A DNA stretch of 64,000 nucleotides, taken from contig NZ_CP016953.1 in the NCBI RefSeq assembly GCF_001708305.1, positions 2,003,501-2,067,500 of the forward strand. Direction: 5' to 3'. Position numbers and translations under genes: made by a program. This document shows, one piece after another, positions 1 to 9,302 of the stretch; the first letter of the stretch is position 1; the number at the start of each line of letters is the position of its first letter. Under the pieces are notes generated by a model that was given only the letters and a program-made list of their open reading frames with translations, was not told the DNA's origin and ran no database searches. The stretch comes from Streptococcus himalayensis (lineage in GTDB: Bacteria; Bacillota; Bacilli; Lactobacillales; Streptococcaceae).

Positions 1-96
1 ATTTTCAATCCTGACCTGCTTGTCTTTTACTGATAAACTTGTACCTGATAGATAAGCTTCTTTCGCAAAATTTTTCCAATAAATACGGTAATTCAC
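1..96 (-). CDS. asp3: Accessory Sec system protein Asp3, N-terminal fragment (runs off the left edge)
   Basis: The first 32 codons of a gene that continues beyond base 1. It starts at a GTG that overlaps the asp2 stop (CTGTGA), with a GAGGGGAG ribosome binding site inside the asp2 tail. The short peptide has the aromatic stretch (YRIYWKNF) followed by the A-Y-L-S-G-T-S pattern that I associate with the N-terminus of Asp3. Asp3 forms a cytoplasmic complex with Asp1 and Asp2 that hands glycosylated serine-rich repeat adhesin to SecA2/SecY2. Its position directly after asp2 is the canonical one, which is the main support; the rest of the protein cannot be seen. Confidence 0.8.
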   Translation of the reverse strand, partial: MNYRIYWKNFAKEAYLSGTSLSVKDKQVRIEN

Positions 97-1694
97 AGTT
101 GCTCCCCTCTACCAAAATCTGTTTCCAATACTTTCTGATATTGATTAAGAAACCAAGGAACGGTGAAGGAAGATCCATCCATGTGACGACCAGTCCAACC
201 ACGACCAACTATCTGAACTTCACGATTACTAAGTCCCTCTACTAACTCTCTAAAGGCTGTCTTATCATAATCATCGTCTTTCATATAGGCAATAAAAAAC
301 TTGGTTCCCTGATAACGACCGTTCACACATACATCCCAGAACCGCTTATCTAGTCGCCTAGCCGCTGCATCCTCCATCCCACCTTCTAAATGGAGCAAGA
401 TATCAAGAGAAGCAGGAAAACCACCTGGCCTTAATGTTTTTTCTAATTCAGCTACTCGTCCTAAACTAAAAACAGGTTTCGCTAAAATAAAAGCATGAGG
501 GTCCAGATTTGCGCCATGATAAACCGCTCCAAATGTTCCCATCGACATCCCAGACATAATCAATTGCTTATTGTTAAATCCAAGATACTCTAGGTACATC
601 TGAATCACATCCGAAATCTTATTTTCAAACTCTTTGGTGCCAAGATAGAAGGAGCCACCTGTAATGCGCGAGTCACAAATCAAGAGCATCGGCGCTCCTA
701 ATTTTCGCATCATGCCGTATCCTTCAAATCCTTCAGCCGTACGCCATCCAGAAAAATAGACGCACAAGGGTGGTTTGAAATCTCCCGGATGAAAAAAATA
801 ACTAAATTCCTGACGTTGAGAATCAAAAAATCGTTGACCACCTAGGCTAAACTGACCAAAGCCCCCTCTTCCCCGCCGATAATGCAAGGAACCTAATTGT
901 AAACGACCTTGTCCTTTCACAAAAATCGTAACAAATAAAGTTCCATTTTTATCGAGATCAATCACATTTGGTAGTTCTAATTCTTCTCCTTTAAACTCCC
1001 ACTCTGCAATAATCGATGCCAATGCTCCCTCAGGTATATGACTAACACGAATCTTCACTTCACAAGTTGGATCCTTAATAAATTCCTGCCAAAGCTCAAT
1101 CTGGGCTTCTTTATAGTAGGGGACACCATACACATAACTACCTATAGCTTTATAGTCTTCTCCATACTCCCCGTCTAGCACCAGATAAGCATTCCCTTCA
1201 TAGTGATGGAAATAGTTTTGCGCATCCGGATTGATTGCAAAATCAGAAATAGCAATTTTCTGACCAAATTGCCCCTTGAAAAAGATTTTAGAAAAGGTCT
1301 GTAACAACGATGCTTTATCAGAAAAGTCCGCAGCTTGAGCGAATATTCGAGCAAGAAATGTCTGTAAAACGGGATCTGTCGTTTCTAAATCTTCAGGGAA
1401 AAAAACCCGATACGGCTCAATAATAGATTCAAGCAGTAATAAATCTTGAGAATAGCTTGAAGCTGGTAAAATAATCCCGTCTATCTGAATCTTTCCTCGT
1501 TTCACTCCCTCTTTTTTAGGAAACTTCGCTTTTTCTTTTTGATAACGAGCTTCTAGTTTCTTATTTTCTGCCTCTAAAAAAGAAAGAATTTCTTGCGGTT
1601 GCAAGTAAATCCAGTCAATATTTTCTGGGATTTCTGCCTCATCCTGCCAATTGTGATGACCGATTTGGAGCAATCTAATCTTTTTTTTACTCAT
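93..1694 (-). CDS. asp2: Accessory Sec system protein Asp2 (SRR glycoprotein O-acetyltransferase)
   Basis: A 533-residue cytoplasmic protein with an alpha/beta-hydrolase-like C-terminal half. The nucleophile elbow SGMSMG puts the serine at 384, with Asp474 and His504 downstream. From memory, the S. gordonii Asp2 triad is Ser362, Glu452 and His482; the 90- and 120-residue spacings match exactly, with Asp in place of Glu. Known Asp2 acetylates GlcNAc on the SRR adhesin and is also required for its export with Asp1 and Asp3. The start overlaps the end of asp1 by 8 bases, and asp3 begins in its stop codon, so all are translationally coupled. The acidic substitution is conservative and should be tolerated. 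Confidence 0.95.
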   Translation of the reverse strand: MSKKKIRLLQIGHHNWQDEAEIPENIDWIYLQPQEILSFLEAENKKLEARYQKEKAKFPKKEGVKRGKIQIDGIILPASSYSQDLLLLESIIEPYRVFFPEDLETTDPVLQTFLARIFAQAADFSDKASLLQTFSKIFFKGQFGQKIAISDFAINPDAQNYFHHYEGNAYLVLDGEYGEDYKAIGSYVYGVPYYKEAQIELWQEFIKDPTCEVKIRVSHIPEGALASIIAEWEFKGEELELPNVIDLDKNGTLFVTIFVKGQGRLQLGSLHYRRGRGGFGQFSLGGQRFFDSQRQEFSYFFHPGDFKPPLCVYFSGWRTAEGFEGYGMMRKLGAPMLLICDSRITGGSFYLGTKEFENKISDVIQMYLEYLGFNNKQLIMSGMSMGTFGAVYHGANLDPHAFILAKPVFSLGRVAELEKTLRPGGFPASLDILLHLEGGMEDAAARRLDKRFWDVCVNGRYQGTKFFIAYMKDDDYDKTAFRELVEGLSNREVQIVGRGWTGRHMDGSSFTVPWFLNQYQKVLETDFGRGEQL

Positions 1695-3243
1695 GATATC
1701 CTATACTTTGTTTTATTTTTTCTACCAAACTACCACTGGTGTAGGAGGCGATTTTTTGAGCGGCATACATCAAGGATTCATTCCAATTCCGTAAGCCGAC
1801 TAAATAATGGTGCAAAGCAAGACTTAGTTCAGACGGATGAGAGAGCAGATAACCATTTTTCAAATGCTCGACAAACTCCGTTGGCTGGATAGTAATCTGT
1901 GGAATTCCTGCACTGATTCCTGCAATCTGGGTATATAAATCCGGCTCACTTGTCACATCAATAATCAGACGGCTTTCTTCTAGGGAGCTCATAATGTCTA
2001 AATCTGAACGTAGAAATTCTAAGCTCACTCGCTTCGCTTCTATCTCTACCTCTTCATCATCGTCTTCAAAAGCCTCAGTCTGTTCTTCCTCCGTTTCCAA
2101 TTGGAAAAAGTCCAAGTCATAAGACTCCAACAAGGCATCAAGCCACTCTCGTTTGACGTCTTCTTGGGCTGGATCCGTCTGATAAGTCACCATTTTCAGA
2201 TGAACATCTTCATGCTCAGTCATAAAATAAGCAATCTGCTCCAAATACTGCAACAACTCCTTTTCCTCTACCCCATCCATCAAGAAATAGAGAAATAATT
2301 CCCGAAAACGCTGGCTCTTTCCAAGATTCAAGCGAGCGTCAAAAAGAGAAATATGCTCAATAGGCGTAGAAATGGCTTCTTGCAATCGTTCCTTACTCCT
2401 CTGTCTATCTATCACCACCAAATCAGCTAGCGCTGTATCCTGCGCTATTTGCGCCATTGGATGAAAAGGATAGCGCTCATCAAAATACGATAGAATCAAT
2501 CGATGCGAACCTTTAGCTTGCAAGATAAGCTTGTTATGTTGTGGGCTGGAAGCTAAAACTAAGACATCTTCTACTGTTAATCTGGTTACATAGGCTGCTA
2601 CTTTTTCTTGAATAACTTCAGCAATCGATCCATAGCGTTCTTTCTGAAAACGGTGGGCTACACTAGGATTAACAGTCACTTCCTGCGTCTGTAAATTCTC
2701 CCGAATCTGCCAGTCTCCCGTCGCATTTAGATAGTCTTGATAGTTCTCTTTTCCTTGGTCATCATAGTACAGGATACTTGATAAGAAACCACGGTCGTCA
2801 AAGACCAGGCGTTTTGATGGTCTGTCATCTTTAAAAAATTGGATATAAATCAAATGTGCTTCTTCGCCAAATTCCACATGCGCCAGTACCTTTCCATCCT
2901 TTCTGACAAGCACCAAAAAGTTTGTATAGAGAAATTCTACATTTTCCGGCCACTGAAATTCTTTGAAATCAAGTATTTGTGGCTGGATATGATGGGTATG
3001 TTGAATCTCGTCAAAAACAGACCAATAAGGGACTTCAAATAGGTCATAGCGATGGAGAAAATAGCGAAGATTAGGCATATAATTTAAGAGTACCATCCCT
3101 ATATCTTCATTTGTGTGCTGAAACATCCGCATCTGATTGATTGTATCATCAAAATGAATCGAAGAAACGCCACGATACCAAGCAGTTGTCGGATCATACC
3201 AAGGTCTGCCTTGTCCATACCAGGCTGGAATAAACTGAAACAT
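1687..3243 (-). CDS. asp1: Accessory Sec system protein Asp1
   Basis: A 518-residue protein beginning MFQFIPAWYG, typical of Asp1. Members fold like GT-B glycosyltransferases but lack transferase activity, and scaffold the Asp1-Asp2-Asp3 complex that targets the glycosylated adhesin to the membrane. A strongly acidic run lies near residues 385-400 (EDDDEEVEIE). The start has a GAGAAG-type site and is 9 bases after the secY2 stop; the end overlaps asp2. No disruption is visible. Expected partners in the window are SecY2, Asp2 and Asp3; SecA2 and Gtf1/Gtf2 should lie beyond the left edge. Confidence 0.94.
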   Translation of the reverse strand: MFQFIPAWYGQGRPWYDPTTAWYRGVSSIHFDDTINQMRMFQHTNEDIGMVLLNYMPNLRYFLHRYDLFEVPYWSVFDEIQHTHHIQPQILDFKEFQWPENVEFLYTNFLVLVRKDGKVLAHVEFGEEAHLIYIQFFKDDRPSKRLVFDDRGFLSSILYYDDQGKENYQDYLNATGDWQIRENLQTQEVTVNPSVAHRFQKERYGSIAEVIQEKVAAYVTRLTVEDVLVLASSPQHNKLILQAKGSHRLILSYFDERYPFHPMAQIAQDTALADLVVIDRQRSKERLQEAISTPIEHISLFDARLNLGKSQRFRELFLYFLMDGVEEKELLQYLEQIAYFMTEHEDVHLKMVTYQTDPAQEDVKREWLDALLESYDLDFFQLETEEEQTEAFEDDDEEVEIEAKRVSLEFLRSDLDIMSSLEESRLIIDVTSEPDLYTQIAGISAGIPQITIQPTEFVEHLKNGYLLSHPSELSLALHHYLVGLRNWNESLMYAAQKIASYTSGSLVEKIKQSIGYHE

Positions 3244-3252
3244 CTTCTCTAC

Positions 3253-4473
3253 CTAATTTCCTTCAAATAATTCTGTATATTTACGCCGTAAGCGTGAGGT
3301 CACTACTTCGTCTCGAATCATCAATACCATTCCTGTCATCATCATAAAAATCCCTGATAAGGGAGTTAAATCCTGCAATTTCTCATCAGATAAGAAAAGA
3401 ATTAAAGGAATGCTGAGTAATATACTGGTAATGACTCCGCTAAACACCCCAAAGAAACGAATATATCTTGCTAAGTATAGTTGGGTTGGCTTTCCAGGAC
3501 GAACATCTTTTATAAAATCACCCGACACCCTAAACTCTTTTGAGAGAACTACAGGATCTACATTTACAAACGCAAAGCTGTAAGATAGCAATAACACCAA
3601 CACCACATATATAACTATCCCAATCCCTGTACGAGGTGTAAAATAAACACTATATTGCAAGAGAGCATTTCTTTTTAAAAGATAGGATAATAGAATTAAA
3701 AAATACTGTGGTAAGGCCAAAAAGGTAAATGCATACATGATTGGCATTCCATTTGAGGGATTGACACGAATGGGCAGATACGCTTTTTTGACGAAATCGT
3801 TATGAATGGATACTCTTTGGATGGGAATTCGGTATTCTGATTTGTCAAAAATAACAGTCACATAGATACTCAATAGAGTCCAAACCATAATAAACACAGC
3901 ATACATGATCTTAGGACTGGCCACAACCTCTACCAGAATTGGAACAGCCCGAAATTGGGAAACAACAATACTGATAAACATGATAAGGGTTGTCCCTCCC
4001 ATCCCATAAGCCGCATTCAGATTGCCTAACCACATAAGAATAAAGGAACCTGTCACCAATAAAAAAGTTGTCAGCGCAATCAACTGAATTGGCTGTAAAA
4101 TCGGATGAGCCACATAGGTTAGACTTGCAGCAATGCCCAATCCCTGCATGGCTGCCACAAGGAACATTACTATCATTTGTTTTTTTTGTTGCGAACTGTC
4201 AGTCGCCTGCCGTCTCCTCCCCAGTGCAAAAACCCTATTCAAAATCATCGAATACATAGAGGGGCCTAACCCTAATGAAAAAAGCCCTATATTGGCTAAA
4301 CTTCCACCAGATACAGCAGAAGCCACCTCTAAAGAGGAATTGGCTACGACACTTGATTTTGAAATATCCACATTTGGCAAGGGAATATAGCGTCCGATTA
4401 AAAATAAGAGGACAATCCCGAAAGAAAAGAAAATCCTCTTAAGCATCGGATATTGGAAAAAGAATTTCTTCAT
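3253..4473 (-). CDS. secY2: Accessory Sec translocon channel SecY2
   Basis: A 406-residue polytopic membrane protein with about ten hydrophobic segments. It starts MKKFFFQYPMLKRIFFSF and carries the SecY-type N-terminal region (IPLPNVD) and a GLGPSMYSMI motif near residue 70. It is shorter than housekeeping SecY (about 430 residues), as is usual for SecY2. It forms the dedicated membrane channel for SRR adhesins, driven by SecA2. It sits 2 bases downstream of gtf3 and 9 upstream of asp1, in one transcription unit. Confidence 0.95.
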   Translation of the reverse strand: MKKFFFQYPMLKRIFFSFGIVLLFLIGRYIPLPNVDISKSSVVANSSLEVASAVSGGSLANIGLFSLGLGPSMYSMILNRVFALGRRRQATDSSQQKKQMIVMFLVAAMQGLGIAASLTYVAHPILQPIQLIALTTFLLVTGSFILMWLGNLNAAYGMGGTTLIMFISIVVSQFRAVPILVEVVASPKIMYAVFIMVWTLLSIYVTVIFDKSEYRIPIQRVSIHNDFVKKAYLPIRVNPSNGMPIMYAFTFLALPQYFLILLSYLLKRNALLQYSVYFTPRTGIGIVIYVVLVLLLSYSFAFVNVDPVVLSKEFRVSGDFIKDVRPGKPTQLYLARYIRFFGVFSGVITSILLSIPLILFLSDEKLQDLTPLSGIFMMMTGMVLMIRDEVVTSRLRRKYTELFEGN

Positions 4474-4475
4474 GC

Positions 4476-5495
4476 TTACTGGTCGCTCTCATTCTGAAAT
4501 AATAGGTGCACCATATCAATTAAGACCTTTTTCGTAAAATAACCTTCATTTAGCAACACGCGAAAGCGTTTGACATTGCGGACCAATCCATCATATTTTT
4601 CTTGTGAAATCTTGTTGAGGATCTCCGGCACTTCTTCTAGCGAATGAATTACAAAGCCTAAATGATTGTTTTCTATGATCTCCTTATTCGATAAAGTCGC
4701 TGGAACCAGAACCGGAAGCCCTGCTGCGAGATAGGTACTCAGCTTGTAAGAAGCATTTAAAGAATAGTATTCTGAATCTTCTGTTTGATTCCATACCAAG
4801 CCAAAACCACCATTTGAAGCCAGTTTATCGAGCAATTCTGTCTTAAATTTCCACTCTTCCTGAATGACCGTTGAAGCAGGAGCTTCAAGCTTTGCATTGG
4901 GCGCTGCAAACACATGCAAAGGAAGATCATATTTCCACTCCTTGATAAATTGAAACCGCTCTGGTGATCCTGAGAAATTGACTAACTTTTCAAACTGTGG
5001 CGTTTGCCAGCTAAGTGGAGTGGTATGATCCCACATATGCTGCAATAGTACCTTTTTAACCGTTAATCCGTTCTCTCGTAAAACGCGAAGCATAGCTTCA
5101 GATGGCACTATAATAACATCCGCCATATTATAGGTTTCGATTACTTGAGGCATTCGGTAAAAATTTCCACTAAACATTAAAGGCGGAACATCATGCACAA
5201 ATAGCACCAAATTTATATCATAGCCAGCTCGCAATTGCTGTAAATAGGCGCGTTCAAATTCAGTTGGGTGCCAAGTGGGAGTCTGCAACACAATCGTATC
5301 ACCGTGAGCTACCGCTGCATTCATCCCATCAAAGCGAGTTCGAAGAGAGGCTGGATTTTCCTTTGACGAATCATAATAATAGATTCCAATTTCCTTCATG
5401 CCCAACATTTTTCCAATATCAGATACTAGATTTTGCGACATCAGCGCCACACTATACGGTGATTGCCCGTATAGATTTGTAATGTGTATCGTCAT
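4476..5495 (-). CDS. gtf3: Glucosyltransferase Gtf3 (Nss), second step of SRR adhesin O-glycosylation
   Basis: A 339-residue GT-B glycosyltransferase. The start IHITNLYGQSP, the FVHDVPPLMFSGN motif near residue 105 and the HMWDH and FSGSPERFQF motifs match the S. parasanguinis Gtf3 sequence that I remember. That enzyme adds glucose from UDP-Glc onto GlcNAc already attached to Ser/Thr of the adhesin by Gtf1/Gtf2. I place the start at the second ATG (5495): an AAGGGAT site lies 8 bases upstream, whereas the ATG at 5504 overlaps that site. It follows the small membrane protein after a 78-base gap and precedes secY2 by 2 bases. Confidence 0.93.
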   Translation of the reverse strand: MTIHITNLYGQSPYSVALMSQNLVSDIGKMLGMKEIGIYYYDSSKENPASLRTRFDGMNAAVAHGDTIVLQTPTWHPTEFERAYLQQLRAGYDINLVLFVHDVPPLMFSGNFYRMPQVIETYNMADVIIVPSEAMLRVLRENGLTVKKVLLQHMWDHTTPLSWQTPQFEKLVNFSGSPERFQFIKEWKYDLPLHVFAAPNAKLEAPASTVIQEEWKFKTELLDKLASNGGFGLVWNQTEDSEYYSLNASYKLSTYLAAGLPVLVPATLSNKEIIENNHLGFVIHSLEEVPEILNKISQEKYDGLVRNVKRFRVLLNEGYFTKKVLIDMVHLLFQNESDQ

Positions 5496-5573
5496 AATGA
5501 CCATCCCTTTTTCTTATTTGCATGCAAGCATTCAATTACACCATTTCTAATGATTATCCAACAGATAAGTCCA

Positions 5574-5762
5574 TCAAGAAAATAATTTAATCAACAACTG
5601 TACTGTCGAAGCAACTAAACCTATTCCCATCACTACAATAAGGAGAAGCTGTACAAAGGACACTCGCTGTTTTTCCTTCTTCTTTTCAGAAATTTGGTAG
5701 CGCTCCTCTTTTAGGCGATTTTTTATACTTTCTTCTAAAGGATTTCTTAGCTCTTTTTTCAT
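5574..5762 (-). CDS. Small single-span membrane protein of the accessory Sec locus (Asp4/SecE-like candidate)
   Basis: Sixty-two residues: a highly charged N-terminal half (MKKELRNPLEESIKNRLKEE, then KKKEKQR) and one C-terminal hydrophobic span from about residue 36 to 58. The ATG overlaps the stop of the GT8 gene (GAATGA), so it is translationally coupled to it; the longer reading frame to 5786 has no better site. The layout resembles SecE and the small accessory protein Asp4, both short proteins with a cytoplasmic charged helix and one span. In S. gordonii, however, asp4 lies at the far end of the locus. Identity as an Asp4-type translocon subunit is therefore inference; coding status is fairly secure. 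Confidence 0.6.
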   Translation of the reverse strand: MKKELRNPLEESIKNRLKEERYQISEKKKEKQRVSFVQLLLIVVMGIGLVASTVQLLIKLFS

Positions 5763-6640
5763 TCTGATACAACCTCTCGCAAACAATCTATCATCTGTTC
5801 AGGATTTACTGATGGAACAATCGCATCATAGAACCGCTCTTCCCGATGTTTGGTATGCTCAAACGTCAGAATCTTTTTCCCTTTTTGATAGGCTCGCTCC
5901 ACAATCGAATCCACTTCACTATAATGATTGATATCCAAATAAATACTTGTTTGGTCTAAGAGTTCCTCAATTTGAAAGGGGAGAATATTTGGATAGACAA
6001 ATACATTCGGATAGGCTGCTAAATTTAGTAGCTTAGGCGACATGATCGTACGGGCCGCAATCATAAATTGTAGATTTGGAAATGCTTGAATGAGCTCTTC
6101 GAGCTTCTCAATATTATCAGAATTGGTCAGGACAAAACATTTTTGCTGACTATAGGTGGTAAATAGCTGCACATCCGCATTCTTAACCTTCCAATAACCT
6201 ACTAAATCCGACCATTCTAAGTTGTGATAAACCCACCAGAGCTCTCGTAAGCGGCTGTGACTATAGGTCTTCCAAGGTTTTTGATGAGTCGAATAATGCA
6301 CAACGGTAGGTTCAGCCATTTCTCCGACTTCCCCTCCTAACCATTCTACTCCAACTTGAGTATTGTATTTCTTAGGTAAAGCTAGATAATCTGGATAGAA
6401 GTGGTTTAACACCGTCTGATCGCCATCTTTTAGGTCTGAATAATGTTGTTCTGTATAGGCAATCAAGGTCTCTGTAAACTGCTCCTTGCGGCAGCGCTCT
6501 AAGTTTAATAATAGTACACCTGCATTAAACTGACCGTTTAATCGCTTATTCCAATCTTTAACAGCTCCAACTGTATGTTCTGTCAAATCCATGGAAAATA
6601 ATTCATCCAAGCTCCCTGTCACAATCAAATCAACATCTAA

Positions 6641-7729
6641 TACTTAACAAAAATCAAATTCTGATGTATAATAGTCCTATGAACGCTACACAAGAACAAA
6701 TCACAGAACTCAAATCAGCTCTCAAGGCTAAACACCTCTCTGCCTATCACAAACGGATTCAAGCGGTCTATTTACGCTCTCAAAAGTTGACCTACAAGGC
6801 CATTTCTGACTTAATCGGTTTATCTCATGATACGATTTGGCGTTTGGTGAAAAAATATGAACAAGAAGGCCTCTCTGCCCTTACCCATGATGCACGAGGG
6901 GGGCGTCATCGTTCTTATCTTACTTACGAAGAAGAAAAAGCATTCTTAGAAGAACAGTTTGTTGGTAGTGCTTCAGGACAATTTGTCACTATTGCAGAAA
7001 TGCACGAGGCTTATCAAACTAAAATTGGGAAACAAACGACGCGAGAAGGGTTTTATGCACTGTTGAAGCGTCACGGTTGGCGCAAAGTAACACCAAGACC
7101 TGAACACCCTAAAAAGGCAGATGCCAAAACGATTTTGGCGTCTAAAAATAAAATCTACCTTCAAGAAGACGAGAAAGCGCTTTAAGAATAGTAGACGTTA
7201 CCAGAAGGTCAGACTCATGTATCAAGATGAAGCAGGATTCGGACGGATTAGTAAAATTGGGAAGTCTTGGGTGCCAAAAGGTGTACGACCTCATGTTCAC
7301 AGCCACTATATTCGAGAATATCGCTACTGCTATGGAGCTGTCGATGCCCATACAGGGGAATCTTTCTTTATCATTGCTGGGGGATGTAACACCGATTGGA
7401 TGAATGAATTTTTAAGACAACTGTCCCAAGCCTACCCTAATGACTATATCTTACTCGTGATGGATAACGCCGTATGGCATAAATCACGGACGTTAGAGAA
7501 ACCTACCAACATTGGCTTTGAGTTCATTCCACCTTATACGCCTGAGATGAATCCCATTGAACAAGTCTGGGCTGAGATTCGTAAGAGAGGTTTCAAGAAT
7601 AAGGCCTTTAAGACGCTAGACGATGTCATTAACAAGCTGCAAGAGGTGATTCAACGTCTGCATTGGTCTGTGTTAAAACCCATTGTTCATAGAAATTGGC
7701 TCTTTTCAGATTTTGATGTTAAATGAGTA
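6641..7729 (+). mobile_element. IS630-family insertion sequence (1089 bp) inside a GT8 gene
   Basis: Ends are imperfect 24-bp inverted repeats matching at 18 positions: left begins TACTTAACAAAAATC, right (reversed) begins TACTCATTTAACATC, and both end TCTGA. The triplet TAA flanks both sides (6638-6640 and 7730-7732), which fits the TA-centred target preference of the family. Removing the element and one TAA restores the glycosyltransferase frame. It carries one transposase split over two frames. Confidence 0.88.
6679..7726 (+). CDS. IS630-family transposase in two overlapping frames
   Basis: Frame one (6679-7185) encodes a helix-turn-helix N-terminal part (TYKAISDLIGLSHDTIWRLV). Frame two (usable from about 7175 to 7726) encodes the DDE catalytic core: MYQDEAGFGR with the first Asp, LLVMDNAVWH with the second, and PEMNPIEQVWAEIR with the third acidic residue. 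The frames differ by +1, and protein similarity would be continuous if the switch occurs near the GCGCTTTAAG at 7176-7185. From memory, IS630-Spn1 of pneumococci is also annotated as two frames, so this may be programmed; an inactivating indel is the alternative. Confidence 0.85.
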
Positions 7730-8061
7730 TAAATAGAGTGCCCTATCTTCACTGACCACTTCTGGAATCATATAGCGAAAATACGTGACATAATTGATGT
7801 AGTGATAAGGTCCGTCAAATTTAGTGACCCTATTTTCCACTAATTTGACATCCTGAATCTCACAACTTAGTTTCTCTAAGTGGCGCTTCATCAAAATAAA
7901 CCATTCTTTTGGAATATCGTCATTTAAAATATAAAACTTGATGTGTTGATTGTGGGCACAGACTGATTTAATCGCAGTTGTCAGCTGGCTCACATACTGA
8001 TTATCTGCTGCAAAAACAATGGCTCTCTTAGCAACTCCGCTAGCTTTTTCGTTCAACTCTC

Positions 8062-9255
8062 TCATTCATCTAAACTTTCTTTCACTAGTTGTAACATTTC
8101 GTAGGGATTATCATGCGAAACAATCCCATCATAATACGATGCATCTCTATGCATCGTGTGATCAAACGTAAATAGCTTCTTTCCTTTTTGCTTAGCTTCT
8201 TCTACGATATCATCTACTTCAGTGTAATGATTAATGTCTAGATAATATGTTGATTCTTCCAATAGTCGTTGAATCGTTAATGAATTCGCACTAGGATACA
8301 GGAAAATATTTTCTTTGTCCGCTAGATTTAATAAATCAGGGCCCATTGGTGAATAGGCCGCAATATTAAACTGTATTTCTGGTAATTTATCACTAAGATA
8401 ATCAATATGAGCTATTGATTGACTGTTCGTTAAGATGAAACACTGATGAGGTCTCACCTTTTCAAACCGTTCATATTTTCTTGAACGAATCTTCCAATAT
8501 CCTCTAATCTCTGCCCAATCTAAATCATGGTAGAACCACCATAAATTCCTCAATCGGATTCCGCTATAGGTATTCCAGGGTTTGTGAGGACTAGAATAGT
8601 GAATAATCGTCGGTAAGGTTGAGATTTGTTCAAAGTTATGATAGGTATCCTGACCTACCTGACAATTGTAGGTCCTCTCTAGAGCTATATAATCTGGACA
8701 CAGGAGATTCAGTGCACTCTGATCACCCCACAGTAGTTCTGCAGCACGGTGTTCTGTAATCTCTAGCAAATGTTTTGTAAATTTCTGCTTCCGACACTCG
8801 ATGAGATTCAGCAAGAGAACGCCTGCATTAAAATCGGTTCTACTAGAATAGATTTCATCTACATCACGAACTGCAGCAAGCATTTTTCCTTCCATATTTC
8901 TCAAAAATAAAGAGGTGACATCACCTGTCACGATGATATCTGTATCTAGGTAGAGGACTCTATCTTCTGGCACTACTTCAGGAATCATATAGCGAAAATA
9001 GGTAACATGATTAATATGTCCAAAATGGTTCGGATACTTTTCAAAATCCATTCCTACTAACTTCACATCCTGAATCGTGCAATCCAGCATGGCTAGATGC
9101 TCACTCATCAGCAGAAACCATTCTTTTGAAATATCATCGTTTAAAATATAAAACTTAATGTGTTGATTGTGGGCACAGACTGATTTAATCGCAGTTGTCA
9201 GCTGACTCACATACTGATTATCTGCTGCAAAAACAATGGCATTTCGCGACATCAT
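8062..9255 (-). CDS. GT8-family glycosyltransferase of the SRR adhesin glycosylation locus
   Basis: A 397-residue intact enzyme. The GT8 domain covers about residues 1-250, with the nucleotide-sugar site start (AIVFAADNQYV), the DXD metal motif (LYLDTDIIVTG) near 100, the NAGVLLLN motif near 140, and HYSSPHKPW near 225. The C-terminal ~150 residues form a second domain of the type found on GT8 enzymes in SRR loci (Gly/GalT types). Start at 9255 is set by an AGAGGGG site 5 bases upstream. The gene lies 47 bases after mtnN and its stop overlaps the start of the split paralog. The exact sugar cannot be read from sequence. Confidence 0.88.
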   Translation of the reverse strand: MMSRNAIVFAADNQYVSQLTTAIKSVCAHNQHIKFYILNDDISKEWFLLMSEHLAMLDCTIQDVKLVGMDFEKYPNHFGHINHVTYFRYMIPEVVPEDRVLYLDTDIIVTGDVTSLFLRNMEGKMLAAVRDVDEIYSSRTDFNAGVLLLNLIECRKQKFTKHLLEITEHRAAELLWGDQSALNLLCPDYIALERTYNCQVGQDTYHNFEQISTLPTIIHYSSPHKPWNTYSGIRLRNLWWFYHDLDWAEIRGYWKIRSRKYERFEKVRPHQCFILTNSQSIAHIDYLSDKLPEIQFNIAAYSPMGPDLLNLADKENIFLYPSANSLTIQRLLEESTYYLDINHYTEVDDIVEEAKQKGKKLFTFDHTMHRDASYYDGIVSHDNPYEMLQLVKESLDE

Positions 9256-9302
9256 TGAATCCCCTCTATACATAGAAAAACTGTTATTGTGAAAACGTCT
9301 CT

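Larger units (their letters stand above)
5759..8065 (-). pseudogene. GT8-family glycosyltransferase split by an IS630-family insertion
   Basis: The 5' fragment (8065 down to about 7733) encodes the first ~113 residues. The 3' fragment (about 6637 down to 5759) resumes with LDVDLIVTG and runs to the normal C-terminus. Joining them across the 1089-bp element gives RALYL-DVDLIVTG, the metal-binding DXD region of GT8 enzymes, so the insertion falls one codon before the catalytic Asp. The ATG overlaps the stop of the upstream GT8 gene (ATGA), and the small membrane protein is coupled to its end. The intact paralog next door has RVLYLDTDIIVTG at the same place. In SRR loci such enzymes extend the adhesin glycan after Gtf3. 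The split gene cannot make a full enzyme unless the element excises. Confidence 0.9.

Noticed and set aside
5..208. A 67-residue minus-strand ORF at the left edge
   Set aside because: Out of frame with both the asp2 end and the asp3 start, which fit known proteins.
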